Position numbers and translations under genes: made by a program. A DNA stretch of 64,000 nt, from positions 17,501 to 81,500 of the forward strand of contig VXCM01005550.1 in NCBI GenBank assembly GCA_014773175.1, given 5' to 3'. The first letter of the stretch is position 1; the number at the start of each line of letters is the position of its first letter. Shown here in pieces: positions 44,120 to 53,085 of this stretch. This DNA is from Lucifuga dentata (taxonomy: Eukaryota; Chordata; Actinopteri; Ophidiiformes; Bythitidae). Under the pieces are notes generated by a model. That model did no database searches and had not been told where the DNA came from. It worked only from the letters and a program-made list of their open reading frames with translations.

Positions 44120-45318
44120 CATTTGATTTTTTTTTGTTTTTTTTTTAGTTTGGTGATGTGCTTGACTGCTTATTCATGTTCACCATGTTTGAACATGTAT
44201 GAAGATGTATCAACACGTATGAACGCGTATGAAGGTGAAGGCGTGATTCGTGTTTATTTCGCCACAGTCAGAAATCAGGAACAACATGAATATTCTGGAA
44301 CTGTAGAAATGTTGAAGTCGTCAGTAAAAACATGTTGAAGATGATGCCAGATTTTGTTTGGAAGACGTTGCCATGGCAACGGCAGGAAAAGGTTGGCTTG
44401 TCCACATGTAGGTGAGCTGCTGCTTCAGGTGAAGGAGTATTTTGGCGTTTGATGTTAACGGTTTTTAGCGTGGACGTTCCCACAGCTCCGCTCTTCTTCT
44501 CATTGGAAGAAGAAAAGCGTGAAAACGGCGGCCGCACGATCAGACGTGATATTTTCTGGACACGGGTTTTAAGTTTCTCCTCCATTGCTGCATCACTTCT
44601 GCTTACAGCTGCTCTCTGATTGGCTGATCGTTGAAAAGGTCAAAGTTCAACTTGGTCGAACTTTCATGGCAGCGTCGCTCCAGGAACATCGTTTATTTTC
44701 CTCCAAAATGTTTTGTTTGGAACTCGTTTCTGATTGGCTGAAACGGCGACATTTTTAAAATACTTGTGCATCTAAACGATAAAAACAGATTATTTAGTCT
44801 AAAAGAGGGAGAGGTGGCGTCTCATCCTTCCTCTCCTGACCTTCTCATCCCTCCATCCTTCGTGACCTTTACCTTCCCTCCTTCTTTACCTGAGACCTTT
44901 TCTCCTCCCTCCGGTTTGCCCTTTCTGCTGTCCATCCTCCTTCCATCCCTCCCTCCCTTTTTGTTTGTCTTCCTTGCTCTTATTAAGCCCTCCTTCTCTC
45001 TCTCTTTTCCTCCCTCTGGTATTTCCTGTTTGCTCTCTTCCTTTCTGCTTCCTCGTTACAGGAAGTCAGGAACACCAAAACTTCCCGCACGCATCCTTTC
45101 CTTTCCTCCTTCCCTCCCTCCTTCTCTCCTTTCCTACCTGGTTCGGGGGTCTCTGAGTGCGATGACGAAGAAGCCGAGGACGCTCCGTCTTCGTTGACGG
45201 CTCCCTGGGACAGAGACGTTCCTCGGCCCGGCGGAAGCTTCATTCCCAGCTGCTCGGCCATTTCCACGTGGTCGCCGGGATGGATGTAGTCGAAGGCGCT
45301 GCTGCCGGTCAGCTCCAC
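20907..45318 (-). CDS. npas3: NPAS3 bHLH-PAS transcription factor, seven 3' exons (826 residues to stop; N-terminus outside window)
   Basis: Exons 45318-45138, 35890-35772, 33979-33719, 32007-31901, 24498-24351, 24201-24086 and 22523-20907. NPAS3 is a nuclear bHLH-PAS factor that dimerises with ARNT-type partners and acts in brain development. Visible here are the end of PAS-A ([20 protein letters not shown]), a Ser-rich linker and PAS-B ([53 protein letters not shown]). The long C-terminal region has IKVE/LKIKTE motifs and ends in [18 protein letters not shown]...LERKED. Removing a 66 bp duplication plus N in exon 33979-33719 and the N at 22277 leaves 2481 nt, exactly 827 codons. The bHLH exons are to the right of the window. 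Confidence 0.96.
22524..24085. other. Last npas3 intron
   Basis: Contains AAAC repeats at 22620-22640, a diverged dispersed repeat (22690-22871), and a TCC tract at 22967-23010. A duplicated segment of about 65 bp flanks the N at 23382. T-rich sequence at 23690-23930 and a (CT)n at 24020-24064 follow. No exon is seen. Confidence 0.6.
22842..22871. repeat. Perfect 30-bp palindrome centred on CACGTG
   Basis: TGTTCATCTGAACAC is followed immediately by its exact reverse complement. It lies in the last npas3 intron, at the edge of a diverged copy of the dispersed repeat family (about 22690-22841: GGTTTGGTTAATTTC...CTAAAGTCATGTGACAACAC). Related GAACACGTGTTCATCT motifs occur in the other copies near 39617 and 43414. 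Confidence 0.85.
24086..24201 (-). CDS. npas3: npas3 exon: post-PAS segment
   Basis: Acceptor CTCCACAG|T and donor ACTCAG|GTGAGG. It encodes [20 protein letters not shown] and [18 protein letters not shown], matching NPAS3. Confidence 0.96.
24351..24498 (-). CDS. npas3: npas3 exon: PAS-B/PAC
   Basis: Acceptor CTCTCAG|TG directly after a (CT)n tract on the sense strand, and donor CTCAG|GTCAGA. It encodes [20 protein letters not shown] and [20 protein letters not shown], then IIWVNYVL. Confidence 0.96.
24865..25632. repeat. 35-bp minisatellite in an npas3 intron
   Basis: About 20 near-identical head-to-tail units of 35 bp built from CACGCCACGCCACTTCATGC and CACGCAGCAC. Unit variation appears only near the ends. 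Because 35 is not a multiple of 3 and the unit has no stop in any forward frame, all three plus-strand frames are open for over 700 bp. This is antisense to npas3 and not a gene. Confidence 0.95.
25741..26129 (+). repeat. Dispersed 390-bp repeat 'CTAACAGCTACAAGCTAAC', copy 1
   Basis: ATTATTTCCTGTT...CAGCTACAAG through GGAAACACAACAAATTAG, ACCTGAAGTAGAAACACCTG and GACAGAACAAGCTAACGGTG to GCTAACTTCAG is shared with 48896-49284 in the same orientation. The copies differ by scattered substitutions and small indels. No coding content. Confidence 0.8.
26477..26766. promoter_or_regulatory. Candidate conserved non-coding element, npas3 intron
   Basis: Non-repetitive sequence on both sides of a (GA)n, with homeodomain-type cores (GACATTAATCAGG, CCAGTAATTAAAA, CTGTAATTGAC) and unusually balanced composition for this intron. 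NPAS3 introns are known to be dense in conserved vertebrate elements. Conservation was not tested; this is inference from composition only. Confidence 0.28.
30420..30660. promoter_or_regulatory. Candidate conserved non-coding element, npas3 intron
   Basis: Repeat-free stretch with GAAATTAATTTTGAAAGAGG, CTACGCGCCGCTAAAAGCC and CAGTCATTTACACGCC. Listed only because it contrasts with the simple-sequence surroundings; no comparative evidence is available. Confidence 0.22.
31901..32007 (-). CDS. npas3: npas3 exon: PAS-B
   Basis: Acceptor GTGTTAG|G and donor GACT|GTGAGT. It encodes [20 protein letters not shown] and [16 protein letters not shown] (CA)n lies immediately upstream of the acceptor (32011-32048). 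Confidence 0.96.
32008..33718. other. npas3 intron, 1.7 kb
   Basis: (CA)n at 32011-32048, poly-T around the N at 32200, (CT)n at 32502-32518, a possible solo MITE end at 32966, and the trinucleotide array at 33187-33660. Nothing coding is seen on either strand. Confidence 0.6.
33187..33660. repeat. Degenerate trinucleotide array (ACT/GCT/AAT)n
   Basis: About 470 bp in strict 3-bp register, where nearly every triplet is GCT, ACT, AAT, GTT or a close variant, with 12-bp subpatterns such as GCTAATGCTAAT and ACTACTGCTGCT. The plus strand reads as Thr/Ala/Asn or Leu; the minus strand reads as poly-Ser/Asn. It ends about 60 bp from an npas3 splice donor. Simple sequence, not a gene. Confidence 0.9.
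33719..33979 (-). CDS. npas3: npas3 exon: start of PAS-B, carrying an assembly duplication
   Basis: Acceptor TGGCCAG|GTG and donor AACAG|GTAGAC. It encodes [20 protein letters not shown], then [20 protein letters not shown] and [21 protein letters not shown] 66 bp stretch occurs twice, separated by the N at 33870. Read literally this breaks the frame; with one copy and the N removed the exon is 194 bp and fits NPAS3 without a gap. Confidence 0.92.
33980..35771. other. npas3 intron, 1.8 kb
   Basis: (GA)n at 33990-34010, (GT)n at 34191-34224, and CATC/ATTC tetranucleotide-like stretches at 34450-34760 (CCATCCATCCATC, CATTCATTCATT). (CA)n lies at 35049-35095 and 35449-35465, and (CT)n at 35166-35198. 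No exon seen. Confidence 0.6.
35772..35890 (-). CDS. npas3: npas3 exon: inter-PAS segment
   Basis: Acceptor GTCTCAG|TT and donor ATAAG|GTGAGA. It encodes [20 protein letters not shown] and [19 protein letters not shown], essentially the human NPAS3 sequence. Confidence 0.96.
35957..35993 (+). repeat. Dispersed repeat family 'GATCTGCAGATCG', truncated 5' fragment
   Basis: CTGATCTGCAGATCGTTTGT followed by TCTGGTCTGAATC, the same 5' start as the full copies. It then diverges completely after about 37 bp. Confidence 0.65.
36055..36107. repeat. Perfect inverted repeat, 23-bp arms, 7-nt loop
   Basis: The left arm 36055-36077 (AAATAAATATATTTAGTTAT plus TTA) is the exact reverse complement of 36085-36107, with loop TTGATTA. 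AT-rich; it could extrude as a cruciform. No flanking target duplication is obvious. Confidence 0.85.
37195..37300. promoter_or_regulatory. Candidate conserved non-coding element, npas3 intron
   Basis: Repeat-free block with TTGATCCATCTGCCTCTAAT and TAAAGCTAACGAGCACATTT. It has TAAT cores and an E-box-like CATCTG. Evidence is compositional only. Confidence 0.22.
37668..37970. repeat. (GA)n tracts with a ~128-bp tandem duplication
   Basis: (GA)n is followed by GGAAATGGGAAGACAGACAA...GAAATCTTTCTTTAAGAGAA and then (GA)n again. The whole segment repeats near 37838-37970 with very few differences. Simple-sequence tandem duplication in an npas3 intron. Confidence 0.85.
38680..38830. promoter_or_regulatory. 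Candidate conserved non-coding element, npas3 intron
   Basis: Repeat-free block between a GGA tract and a GT-rich stretch: GACAAAGATTAGGGCTGCAA, GGGAGCTAATTATCTACGGC and AAATGATTAATTAAAAAG. It carries SOX-like (ACAAAG) and homeodomain-like (TAATTA) cores. Not tested for conservation. Confidence 0.28.
39253..39625 (+). repeat. Dispersed repeat family 'GATCTGCAGATCG', copy B
   Basis: Starts CAGATCTGCAGATCGTTTGT. It is nearly identical to the copies at 15206 and 43046 through the CACATGCTG...CACATGATGTGAAG region, then diverges after GAACACGTTCATCTGAACAC. No ORF of its own beyond a short shared open frame. Confidence 0.8.
41585..41843. promoter_or_regulatory. Candidate conserved non-coding element, npas3 intron
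   Basis: GGAGCGCTTTATTTGGCGTC, ACACCTAATTAGAAAACTC and GGAGATTCCAATTAAAGCGG, ending in a (GGC)n and TTTAATAAAAGG. It is non-repetitive apart from the triplet run and has TAATTA cores. The 41844 N duplicates the right end as an artefact. Function is inferred only. Confidence 0.28.
42671..42800. promoter_or_regulatory. Candidate conserved non-coding element, npas3 intron
   Basis: GGGTAATTATGATGAATGTG, GAATTATTCCCTCCATTGTG and AGCATAATTAGCAACAATAA. It is dense in TAATTA and ACAAT (homeodomain and SOX-like) cores and free of simple repeats. Not tested for conservation. Confidence 0.3.
43046..43475 (+). repeat. Dispersed repeat family 'GATCTGCAGATCG', copy C
   Basis: Starts CAGATCTGCAGATCGTTTGT and ends around ACCTTTAACAGCATC. 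It is nearly identical to the 15206 copy over its length and contains GAACACGTGTTCATCT near its 3' part. Confidence 0.8.
43640..43800. promoter_or_regulatory. Candidate conserved non-coding element, npas3 intron
   Basis: GGGGAAGATTGGCTTCGCGG, CGCGGTAATTAGATCTGCC, TTATTCTGGCCTGATTGG and TTTAAATTAATTGGAG. CpG-containing, repeat-free, with TAATTA cores. Composition only. Confidence 0.28.
44820..45130. repeat. Pyrimidine-rich tract downstream of the npas3 PAS-A exon
   Basis: Plus strand almost entirely C/T (CCTTCCTCTCC, CTCCCTCCCT), so purine-rich in npas3 pre-mRNA. No coding content. Confidence 0.8.
45138..45318 (-). CDS. npas3: npas3 exon: end of PAS-A and linker
   Basis: Acceptor CCTGCAG|GTG and donor CCAG|GTAGGA. 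It encodes [33 protein letters not shown] and [14 protein letters not shown], matching NPAS3 closely. Long pyrimidine-rich (plus strand) tracts flank it on both sides. Confidence 0.95.
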
Positions 45319-45369
45319 CTGCAGGGGGCGACAGAGACGCCGTCAGAGTCCCAAAACAGCTTCCTGTCT

Positions 45370-46145
45370 GCTCTAACGCTTCCTCCACTCCTCTCCCCTT
45401 CCTCTTTCCCTACTTCCTCCTCCTCTACTTCCTCTTTTCCCAATCATCCCACCTTTATTTTTTATTCATTTATCCCATTTCTCCTCTTTTTTCCCTCTTC
45501 TGCTCTTCCTTCCTTCCTTCAATGCATTTCATCTCCTCTCCTCCACTTCTCATCCTTCCTTCCTCCCTCCTTCTCTTCTAGCCCCTCCTTATTCAGGCAC
45601 CTCCTCCTCTTCCTCCTTTCATCTCTCCTTCCTCCTCCTCCTGTAATCCTACTTGCAATCTGACTTTCTCTTCCTCTTCTTCTCATCTTTTCCTGTTTCC
45701 TCCCTTCTCTCTCTCTCTCTTATTTCTCCATCTCCTCATCTCACCATCCTTTAAGTCACTTTTCTTCCTCACTTTCTTCATCCTCTGCCTCCTCCTCTTC
45801 TTCTAAACCTTCTTTTCATCACCTGTCTTCTCTTTTTCTACACTTTCTTCTTCCTCTAATTATCTGCCTTTCTTTCATACATTCCGTTTGTCCTCTTCAT
45901 CCTGCCTCTCTCTCCTCCTCCTCCTCCTCTTCTCACCCTTTCCTTCACTTTTCCTCCTTTCTTTTGATTCTAATCCTTCTTTCATTTACACTTTCTCCTC
46001 CTCCATTTCTTCTTGTCTTCCTTCCCTCCATCCTCGTCTATCTATCTTCTGCTCCTCCTCTTCCCCTCATTTTCTTCTTTTTAATTTCATTGTCTTTCCA
46101 TGCTAATTCCCCCATCCTCCTCCTCCTCCTCCTCCTCCTCCTCTA
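45370..46145. repeat. Pyrimidine-rich tract upstream of the npas3 PAS-A exon
   Basis: About 780 bp dominated by TCC, CTT and CCTCCT units with few purines, ending in (CCT)n at 46117-46143. Apparent Ser/Leu/Pro reading frames are low-complexity artefacts. Confidence 0.85.
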
Positions 46146-46830
46146 ATCCCTCCCTTAGCCGCCGTGGAAAATCAGCAGCAGATTTTCTTTCTTATGGAAA
46201 TGAATAAATAATCCGTGTTCTCGCCGTGTTCCTCTGAACAAACACACGGCTCCACCTTAAACACTCTCATTAGTGCTGATGGAGGCGGATTTGTCTTCCT
46301 TAATTGGGGATGAAGAGAAGAAGCCGCCAAACACGTTTTACACACACACACACACACACACACACGTGTTGGTGGAAGTTGAAATCTNAGCCGCCAAACA
46401 CGTTTTACACACACACACACACACACACACACGTGTTGGTGGAAGTTGAAATCTGGTGAAAGCAGCAAAGCCGTCATGTGAAATCAGGAATCACAGGAGG
46501 TCAAAGTAAAACTAAAGGTCAAAGGTCAACATGAAAGTTTGGTTTTATTGCGTGGGATTCTGGGAGATCTTCAGGTTTTCTGGTTTGGTGAGGAAGAAAA
46601 GAAAGAAAAGAAGGAAAAGAAGGAGAAAAGTTACAAAAGGAGGACAGATTAAAGGAAAGGAGGAAGTAAATGAGGCAGGAAGGACAAGAAGGATGGAAGA
46701 AGAAGGAAAGAAAGACAGAACTTAAGAAACAAGGAAAGAAGAGAAGAAAAAACGGAAACATTTAAAAAGAATTTTCAGCTTCATGTGACGCTTTGATGTC
46801 ACAACGTTTCTACAGCAAAACGCTGCATTT

Positions 46831-46878
<48 letters not shown>

Positions 46879-46879
<1 letters not shown>

Positions 46880-46998
46880 TGAGGTTTTTGGGGTCCGCTG
46901 GGATGACGGGGATTACACGGACATAATCCCTTTAATAAGAAATCCCTTTAAGGCAATTTAGTCTCTTCATAAAGTCTCATCTGGAGCAGAAAGTAATG
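46879..46998. promoter_or_regulatory. Candidate conserved non-coding element, npas3 intron
   Basis: GGGATGACGGGGATTACACG, GGACATAATCCCTTTAATAA, AGGCAATTTAGTCTC and GGAGCAGAAAGTAATGATCA, sandwiched between (GT)n and (CA)n. It includes OTX/PITX-like GGATTA and TAATCC cores. Not tested. Confidence 0.3.
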
Positions 46999-46999
46999 A

Positions 47000-47038
<39 letters not shown>

Positions 47039-47204
47039 CGCAGTGCACGTGGGAGCTAGCGTCCGTGTTTACACATCACACACTAATTGGATAGATATTG
47101 TTCTTCTTCATAAAAACACGTCGACTTTTAATCAATTCAAACTCAGCAGAACAACTTTACATGATGTCACACGTGCAACGAAACACACGTGAAATGACAC
47201 ATTC

Positions 47205-47620
47205 ATACAACAACTGCAGCAACACGCTAAGAACATGGTCATACAATGACTGCAGCAACATGCTAACAACTTCCATACGACTGCAGAAGCACGCTAAGAG
47301 CATTCACACGACTGCAGCAACACGCTAACATTCATACAATAACTGCAGCAACACGCTAAGAACATTCACACAAAGACTGCAGCAACATCCCAAGAACATT
47401 CATACAGTAACTGCAGCAACATGCTAATAACATTCATACGACTGCAGCAACATACTAAGAACAATAACTGCAGCAACACGCTAAGAACATGGTCACATGA
47501 CTACAGGAACACACTAAGAACATTCATACGACTGCAGCAACATGCTAAGAACATTCACACAACTTCAGCAACATGCTGAGAACATTCACACAACGAATGC
47601 AGCAACATGCTAAGCACGTG
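47205..47620. repeat. Degenerate ~32-bp minisatellite 'ACTGCAGCAACACGCTAAGAAC'
   Basis: About 12-13 units of the form GACTGCAGCAACACGCTAAG plus AACATTCATAC. They vary by substitution (ACACG/ACATG, AAGA/AACA) and deletion. Non-coding. Confidence 0.85.
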
Positions 47621-48895
47621 ATCATACAGAACAGAGCACATGATGTGATTTAAAGTAAATCTGATGATGAAGCTTCATGAACAGCAACAAACACCATGAA
47701 ACATGTATGTTTTACTCTGCTTAATAAAAAGGCGTGTTGAGTTGATCGATATTAATCAATGATCTGTGAATTTGTTTTGATCTGATTGTTTGTACATAAA
47801 GATTAAACCCAGACTGATGAAGATGATGATGATCAGTCTGACGAGTTATCACCAAACCCGTGCTCCCACACGAGGACGAACAAGAGAGAGAGTTTACGTG
47901 TTAAATGAGCATACGTGTATTTGTGCGTCATGTGTGTTTTGTTTAATAACTGTGCAGTTTTAATAAATGATCATGTGACATAATAAACAAAAAGCTCTTT
48001 GTTCTTTTTTTCACATGAAGAGAAAATATCAAACATGAAGCGTGAAACTCCTGTCAGTCAGCTTTTCACTCTGACCACATGTTTATACGTGTACATATCA
48101 AACACACGCACACACAGTAAAAAACTTCCGTGTGACTTTGCAGAGTACTAATGAAATAAATTGCTGTTTGCTGCGGTTCTACATTAATGGCAGCATTAGC
48201 ATTAGCATTAGCATGAGCTAATGAGTCATATTACAGGTGTGATGGAGCGTGATCACGCCACCGTATGACTCGTGGGGCGTCGGCCTGTTTGAGCCACGCA
48301 GGAAGTGAAAAGACGACACGAACACCAAAAACAGCGTCAAACCTCTAATTTAGAGGTTTTATGATGAGAGACGCTACGAAGCACAAAACGTGCAAAACGT
48401 GAAAATTAATTCCAAAGTGTCAGGAAGCTTCAGGGACAAATCTGACCTTTAGCAGAATCATCTGACCCCTGATAAAAACGTTTAAAGGGTTAAAGGTTCC
48501 TTTTTTAAGGTTAGCTTAGCAGAAAATTGAACAGAATTCTGGCGTGCATTGTCGCCATCTAGTGGCAGCATTCAGCCATGTCATTTAGCTCCACGGAGCC
48601 TGGGAAAATCTGTACGACACGACGTGAGATCACATGTTCACGTGTGAAAAGTTCAACTGTAAAGTCAAATAAAAAACTGCTGCAGTGTCAGTGCTAATTT
48701 CTGTTAGCCTGTCTACACAGAATTTCACTATAGCTTAGCACGAGGGCTGTGTATTATCATATAAATCATGACAATACCACTGAAATTTTTTTAAATGGTA
48801 AAAATTTGTCGTGTGATGTGATCACATGATGACATGACGTGATGACAATAAGAAGAAACTAAAAAACGTGTCTGAAATTATCAGCTCAGTGCCTG

Positions 48896-49284
48896 ATTAT
48901 TTCCTGTTGCTTGAAATGCTTCAGCTACAAGCTAACTAGCTAACAGCTACAAGCTAACTGGCTAAGAGCTAAACGTGGAAACACAACAAATTAGTTTCTC
49001 TACCTGAAGTAGAAACACCTGAATACCAAGAAAGAAACATGAGGAGAGCCAATCAGCTCTGACACATAAAACAAACAGGAAGTGACTCTGACTGTCTAGC
49101 ATAGCTGTAGGATTAGCTAGCTGTACTTACTGTGACAGAACAAGCTAACGGTGGGCTGAAATTAGCGATGCGGTGACTTTTTTTTTCCCAACGGTGACTT
49201 GTTGTTGTGATGTATGAACAGTGTCAGCTTATCCGCTAACAGTGTTAGCTTAGCCGCTATGCTAACTTCAGCTAAGTTCTTGTC
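48896..49284 (+). repeat. Dispersed 390-bp repeat 'CTAACAGCTACAAGCTAAC', copy 2
   Basis: Same orientation and overall order of blocks as 25741-26129, with several small indels. It ends in TTAGCTTAGCCGCTATGCTA ACTTCAG. Confidence 0.8.
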
Positions 49285-49763
49285 TTGTGGTGGATTTGGA
49301 CTTCAGAGCGCATTTAAGTTTAGCATCATAGAGGCTAATTAGCATCATAACCTGCCAAAGATCAGATCTGATGACATCATCAGTCATTTTATTGATGTTT
49401 TATAACGACTGAAGACGAGCAGCTAAAGCTAATCTGAGCTACTGTTTACAAGCTAAAATATTACAGGATTTATTATTTCTACTTTTACTGAAGGAAAAAC
49501 TACTGTTTCTACTTTTACTCTCATTTTTACTCATGTTGGTACAGTTTGCAGTATTACTTACTTCTAAAATCACCATGACAACGTTGTTTAGTGTTACATT
49601 ATTATCTTGAATATTGTTATCAAAAAATACCTGCAGATATTATATTATTTTAAGGCTATAGTTAGCACAAAGCTAATGAGGCTCACAAAGTTTAATACAG
49701 GTTCTATAGTGATCCTAACATGGATGGATCCCAGATAACATCAGATCCCACTACACACACACA

Positions 49764-49816
<53 letters not shown>

Positions 49817-49996
49817 TATAAACATGATCTGAGGTCACGGTACATTTCGTTGCGGCGGCTCGGTCTAAACGCCAGGCTACTGCTACGCTAACACAACATA
49901 CAAGTGAACTTCCTGTCTGATAATTGTCACACGGCGCCACCTGCTGACGTACAGGAGCAACACAGTTTTTACTCACGTCTGAATCTGAATATCAGA

Positions 49997-50035
<39 letters not shown>

Positions 50036-50119
50036 TCCAAAGCATAACGTTTGTCTGCATTAACAGCAGGAGTGCGTTATCAGTCAGATGAATGGGGACA
50101 AATCTCTATTGTCAGTATG

Positions 50120-50155
<36 letters not shown>

Positions 50156-50231
50156 CCATATCCAAGACACTTTCCTTGTCAACAGCTACTAGGATGAGAA
50201 ATGAATGTCTATTATGAACTGTTTGCCACGG

Positions 50232-50270
<39 letters not shown>

Positions 50271-50347
50271 TCAGCCAGGCTCTGATAGATGGTGATTTAT
50301 TAGGCAAAACAAAACCCGGACCACTGAAAACAATCACATCATCTGGC

Positions 50348-50391
<44 letters not shown>

Positions 50392-50463
50392 GAGGGGATA
50401 AACACACCTTTTCAAATCTATCATAAATTACTGGACACTGAAGAGCATGTGTGCATGTGCATA

Positions 50464-50495
<32 letters not shown>

Positions 50496-50945
50496 CGTGT
50501 AGTTTCAGCCTCCCTGAGAGGGACAGACAGTAAGAGATGCTTCACCCAGATTGATACACACTCACACACGTGTGCAAACACACACTTTCTGTCTCAGTCT
50601 CCCAAATCACTAAAGCTGCTTTGATTGGCTGACTTTTAAAACCAACACACACACACACAGGTATTTTGTCCTCTCTGGGCTGCTGTACTGTAAGTGCAGC
50701 TTGAGGTTGTTGAGTTGTGCCTCTCTCCACCAGTAGAGGGCAACAAGTCAAAAACCATAAAACGGCAAAAAGGTCAATTAAATCTGAGACATTAATACTC
50801 TGCATCGTTCTAAAAATAAAAAATACAAGTGAAGTTCATCTGATGATGATCGTCCTAATAATCATCCTCTGACTGGTCAGAATTAAAAGTGAAAATGAAG
50901 ATTAAAAAGCATTTTAAATGGAAAAATCTTACATTTGTATCATAA

Positions 50946-51580
50946 AGCTCAGACAAAAAAAACATCGGACATTAAAAAAAAAGCGCAGACATTAAAACAA
51001 AAAGTTCGGACATTAAAAAAAAGCTTGGACATTAAAAAAAAAAGCTCGGACATTAAAAAAAAAGCATGGATATTAAAAACAAGCTCGGACATTAAAAAAA
51101 AAGCTCGAACATTACAAAAAAAAAGCTTGGACATTAAAAAAAAGCTCGGACATTAAAAAAAAAAAAAAGCNNNNNNNNNNNNNNNNNNNNNNNNNNNNNN
51201 NNNNNNNNNNNNNNNNNNNNNNNNNNNNNNNNNNNNNNNNNNNNNNNNNNNNNNNNNNNNNNNNNNNNNNNNNNNNNNNNNNNNNNNNNNNNNNNNNNNN
51301 NNNNNNNNNNNNNNNNNNNNNNNNNNNNNNNNNNNNNNNNNNNNNNNNNNNNNNNNNNNNNNNNNNNNNNNNNNNNNNNNNNNNNNNNNNNNNNNNNNNN
51401 NNNNNNNNNNNNNNNNNNNNNNNNNNNNNNNNNNNNNNNNNNNNNNNNNNNNNNNNNNNNNNNNNNNNNNNNNNNNNNNNNNNNNNNNNNNNNNNNNNNN
51501 NNNNNNNNNNNNNNNNNNNNNNNNAAAAAAAAGCTCGGACATTAAAAAAAAGCTCGGACATTAAAAAAAAAAACTTGAAC
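50946..51580. repeat. A-rich ~19-bp tandem array interrupted by assembly gap
   Basis: Units of ACATTAAAAAAAAGCTCGG with variation in A-run length and GCTCGG/GCTTGG/GCGCAG; about 11 units are visible left of the gap and three right of it. The 354 Ns at 51171-51524 lie inside the array, so true array length is unknown. Confidence 0.9.
51171..51524. other. Assembly gap (354 N)
   Basis: Unsequenced; flanked on both sides by the same tandem array, so it is probably a collapse or length-estimate gap in that array. Confidence 0.99.
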
Positions 51581-52821
51581 CACATCATTTAATGTGTCAG
51601 CGATGAATGTTTCTGAAAATTCAATGAATGTGTGTGTGTTTATCTGCTGTCGTTAATTGAACTGAAGTCGTTATGGCTCTATTCATTCCCTACACACACA
51701 CACACTCTCTCTCTCTTCACAGTGTCTCCTGGTGATGTGATTGGTCGGGTGTTTCTGTCTCACGTTGTGATTGGCCGTTTAAGTGGCGACGCTAATGCAA
51801 ACATCCATGTTTCACACTGAAACACTTTGATAAAACTGCATCCTGGCGTCATTCTCACACACACACACACACACGCTGGCAGGACATTTCTTCTCCATCC
51901 AGCCTTTCATCCAAAGCCTGCTGACCTCCTGTTGCTGACACACACTCACACGCACGCACGCACACACACACACACACACCACACACACACACACACAACA
52001 CACACACACACAACACACACTCTACAGGGCCTAAACAAGCTGCTGAAACTCAAACCTGACACGTTATTTCACACGTCGCCTGATCTGATTCCAGACGTGC
52101 GTCAGCTGAAATGTGAGACATGTTCTAACTCGTGTCCTCACTTGCTTCCTCGTTTCCTTCACTAGCATCTTTTCCTTGCACCTAATGTTGTACTTGGAAC
52201 TCAGGAAGTTCCTGTTTAGACTGAAATGCGTTCTAATCTGCCGTAAAGTCTGAATGTTAGAAACTCTACAGAGGATTTAAAGGAAGAAAGCGACATATCA
52301 ATAAATGTGACTGATTTGTTACGGTTCGCCGCGTGACGTTAAGGCGTGTTCATGTCAGACAGGTCAGGAAGCGTGGATCTGTCCTGAGTTTAAAACTGGG
52401 AATTCCGAGTTGAATTTTGGTGAAGTTACACTTTTCCGTGGAAGTTTTTCCTGATAATGGATCGCAGCATGAGAAGGAGGGAAGGACAGAGGAATCAAGG
52501 AAATGTCTAAGGAAACGTCTCGCTACTCAAAGGAAACGGGTTTCAGGGATGTGGCGTTTCTCCTCAGGAAGCTCAGAAAACACCTGAGAACAGGTGACTT
52601 CCTCCTGCTGTCAGGATCGGCGGTTTGGGACGACCACCAGACGGCGCCGCGAACCTGAACATCTGACGCCTCTTCAGAACACATTCATGCAGCGTGAACA
52701 TACAACACACTTGTTTGTCCTCTCTGTTTATCTCTCTCTCTCTCTCTCTCTCTCTGTCATTCATTCTCTATCTCTCTCGCTCCATCATAAATCTGTGCAG
52801 CACTAAAACTCCCAAATCTCA

Positions 52822-53050
52822 CAACAATAGTGCTCTTTGAGCGCCGAGAGCGATGGCCCAGACGCTGATAAGCCCGGTGTCGAACGTCCAAATGCCGGGG
52901 CCGATCCCGCCCTCCCAGTGCATTATGGGAGAGTGATAACGACACAATGCAGGAGCACTTTTATCACATTTCTCATGCTAATACGCCGAGCGCTGCTTCT
53001 TCTTTTATTGAGGAGATTTCATTTGTTAAAAGTGTTAATGACTTTGCTGC
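52822..53050. promoter_or_regulatory. Candidate conserved non-coding element, npas3 intron
   Basis: GAGCGCCGAGAGCGATGGCC, GCTGATAAGCCCGG, CAGTGCATTATGGGAGAGTG, TTTTATCACATTTCTCATGC and TTTTATTGAGGAGATTTC. Long repeat-free block with mixed GC- and AT-rich parts and GATA-like cores. Not tested. Confidence 0.28.
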
Positions 53051-53053
53051 AGG

Positions 53054-53085
<32 letters not shown>

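Larger units (their letters stand above)
35891..45137. other. npas3 intron, 9.2 kb
   Basis: Largest intron inside the readable gene. It holds three dispersed repeat copies (35957, 39253, 43046), a 23-bp-arm hairpin, the (GA)n duplication at 37668-37970 and (CA)n at 38376-38423. Purine-rich tracts lie at 38480-38660 and 40080-40440, and (CT)n at 40762-40798 and 41030-41068. Duplicated (CA)n flanks the N at 41499, a duplicated (GGC)n block flanks the N at 41844, (CT)n lies at 43522-43558, and a pyrimidine tract starts near 44820. No exon recognised. Confidence 0.6.
45319..51170. other. npas3 5' intronic sequence, left part
   Basis: No exon recognised. After the pyrimidine tract it holds a duplicated (CA)n block around the N at 46388 and a purine tract at 46585-46760. 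(GT)n lies at 46834-46878, (CA)n at 47003-47035, a ~32-bp minisatellite at 47200-47620, and a 390-bp dispersed repeat at 48896. (CA)n lies at 49752-49814, (GT)n at 50000-50033 and 50235-50268, and (GA)n at 50351-50389. A 19-bp A-rich array from 50946 runs into the assembly gap. Confidence 0.55.

Noticed and set aside
45370..46145. Ser/Leu/Pro-rich proteins in pyrimidine tracts
   Set aside because: Low-complexity artefacts of C/T-rich DNA with no splice or homology support.
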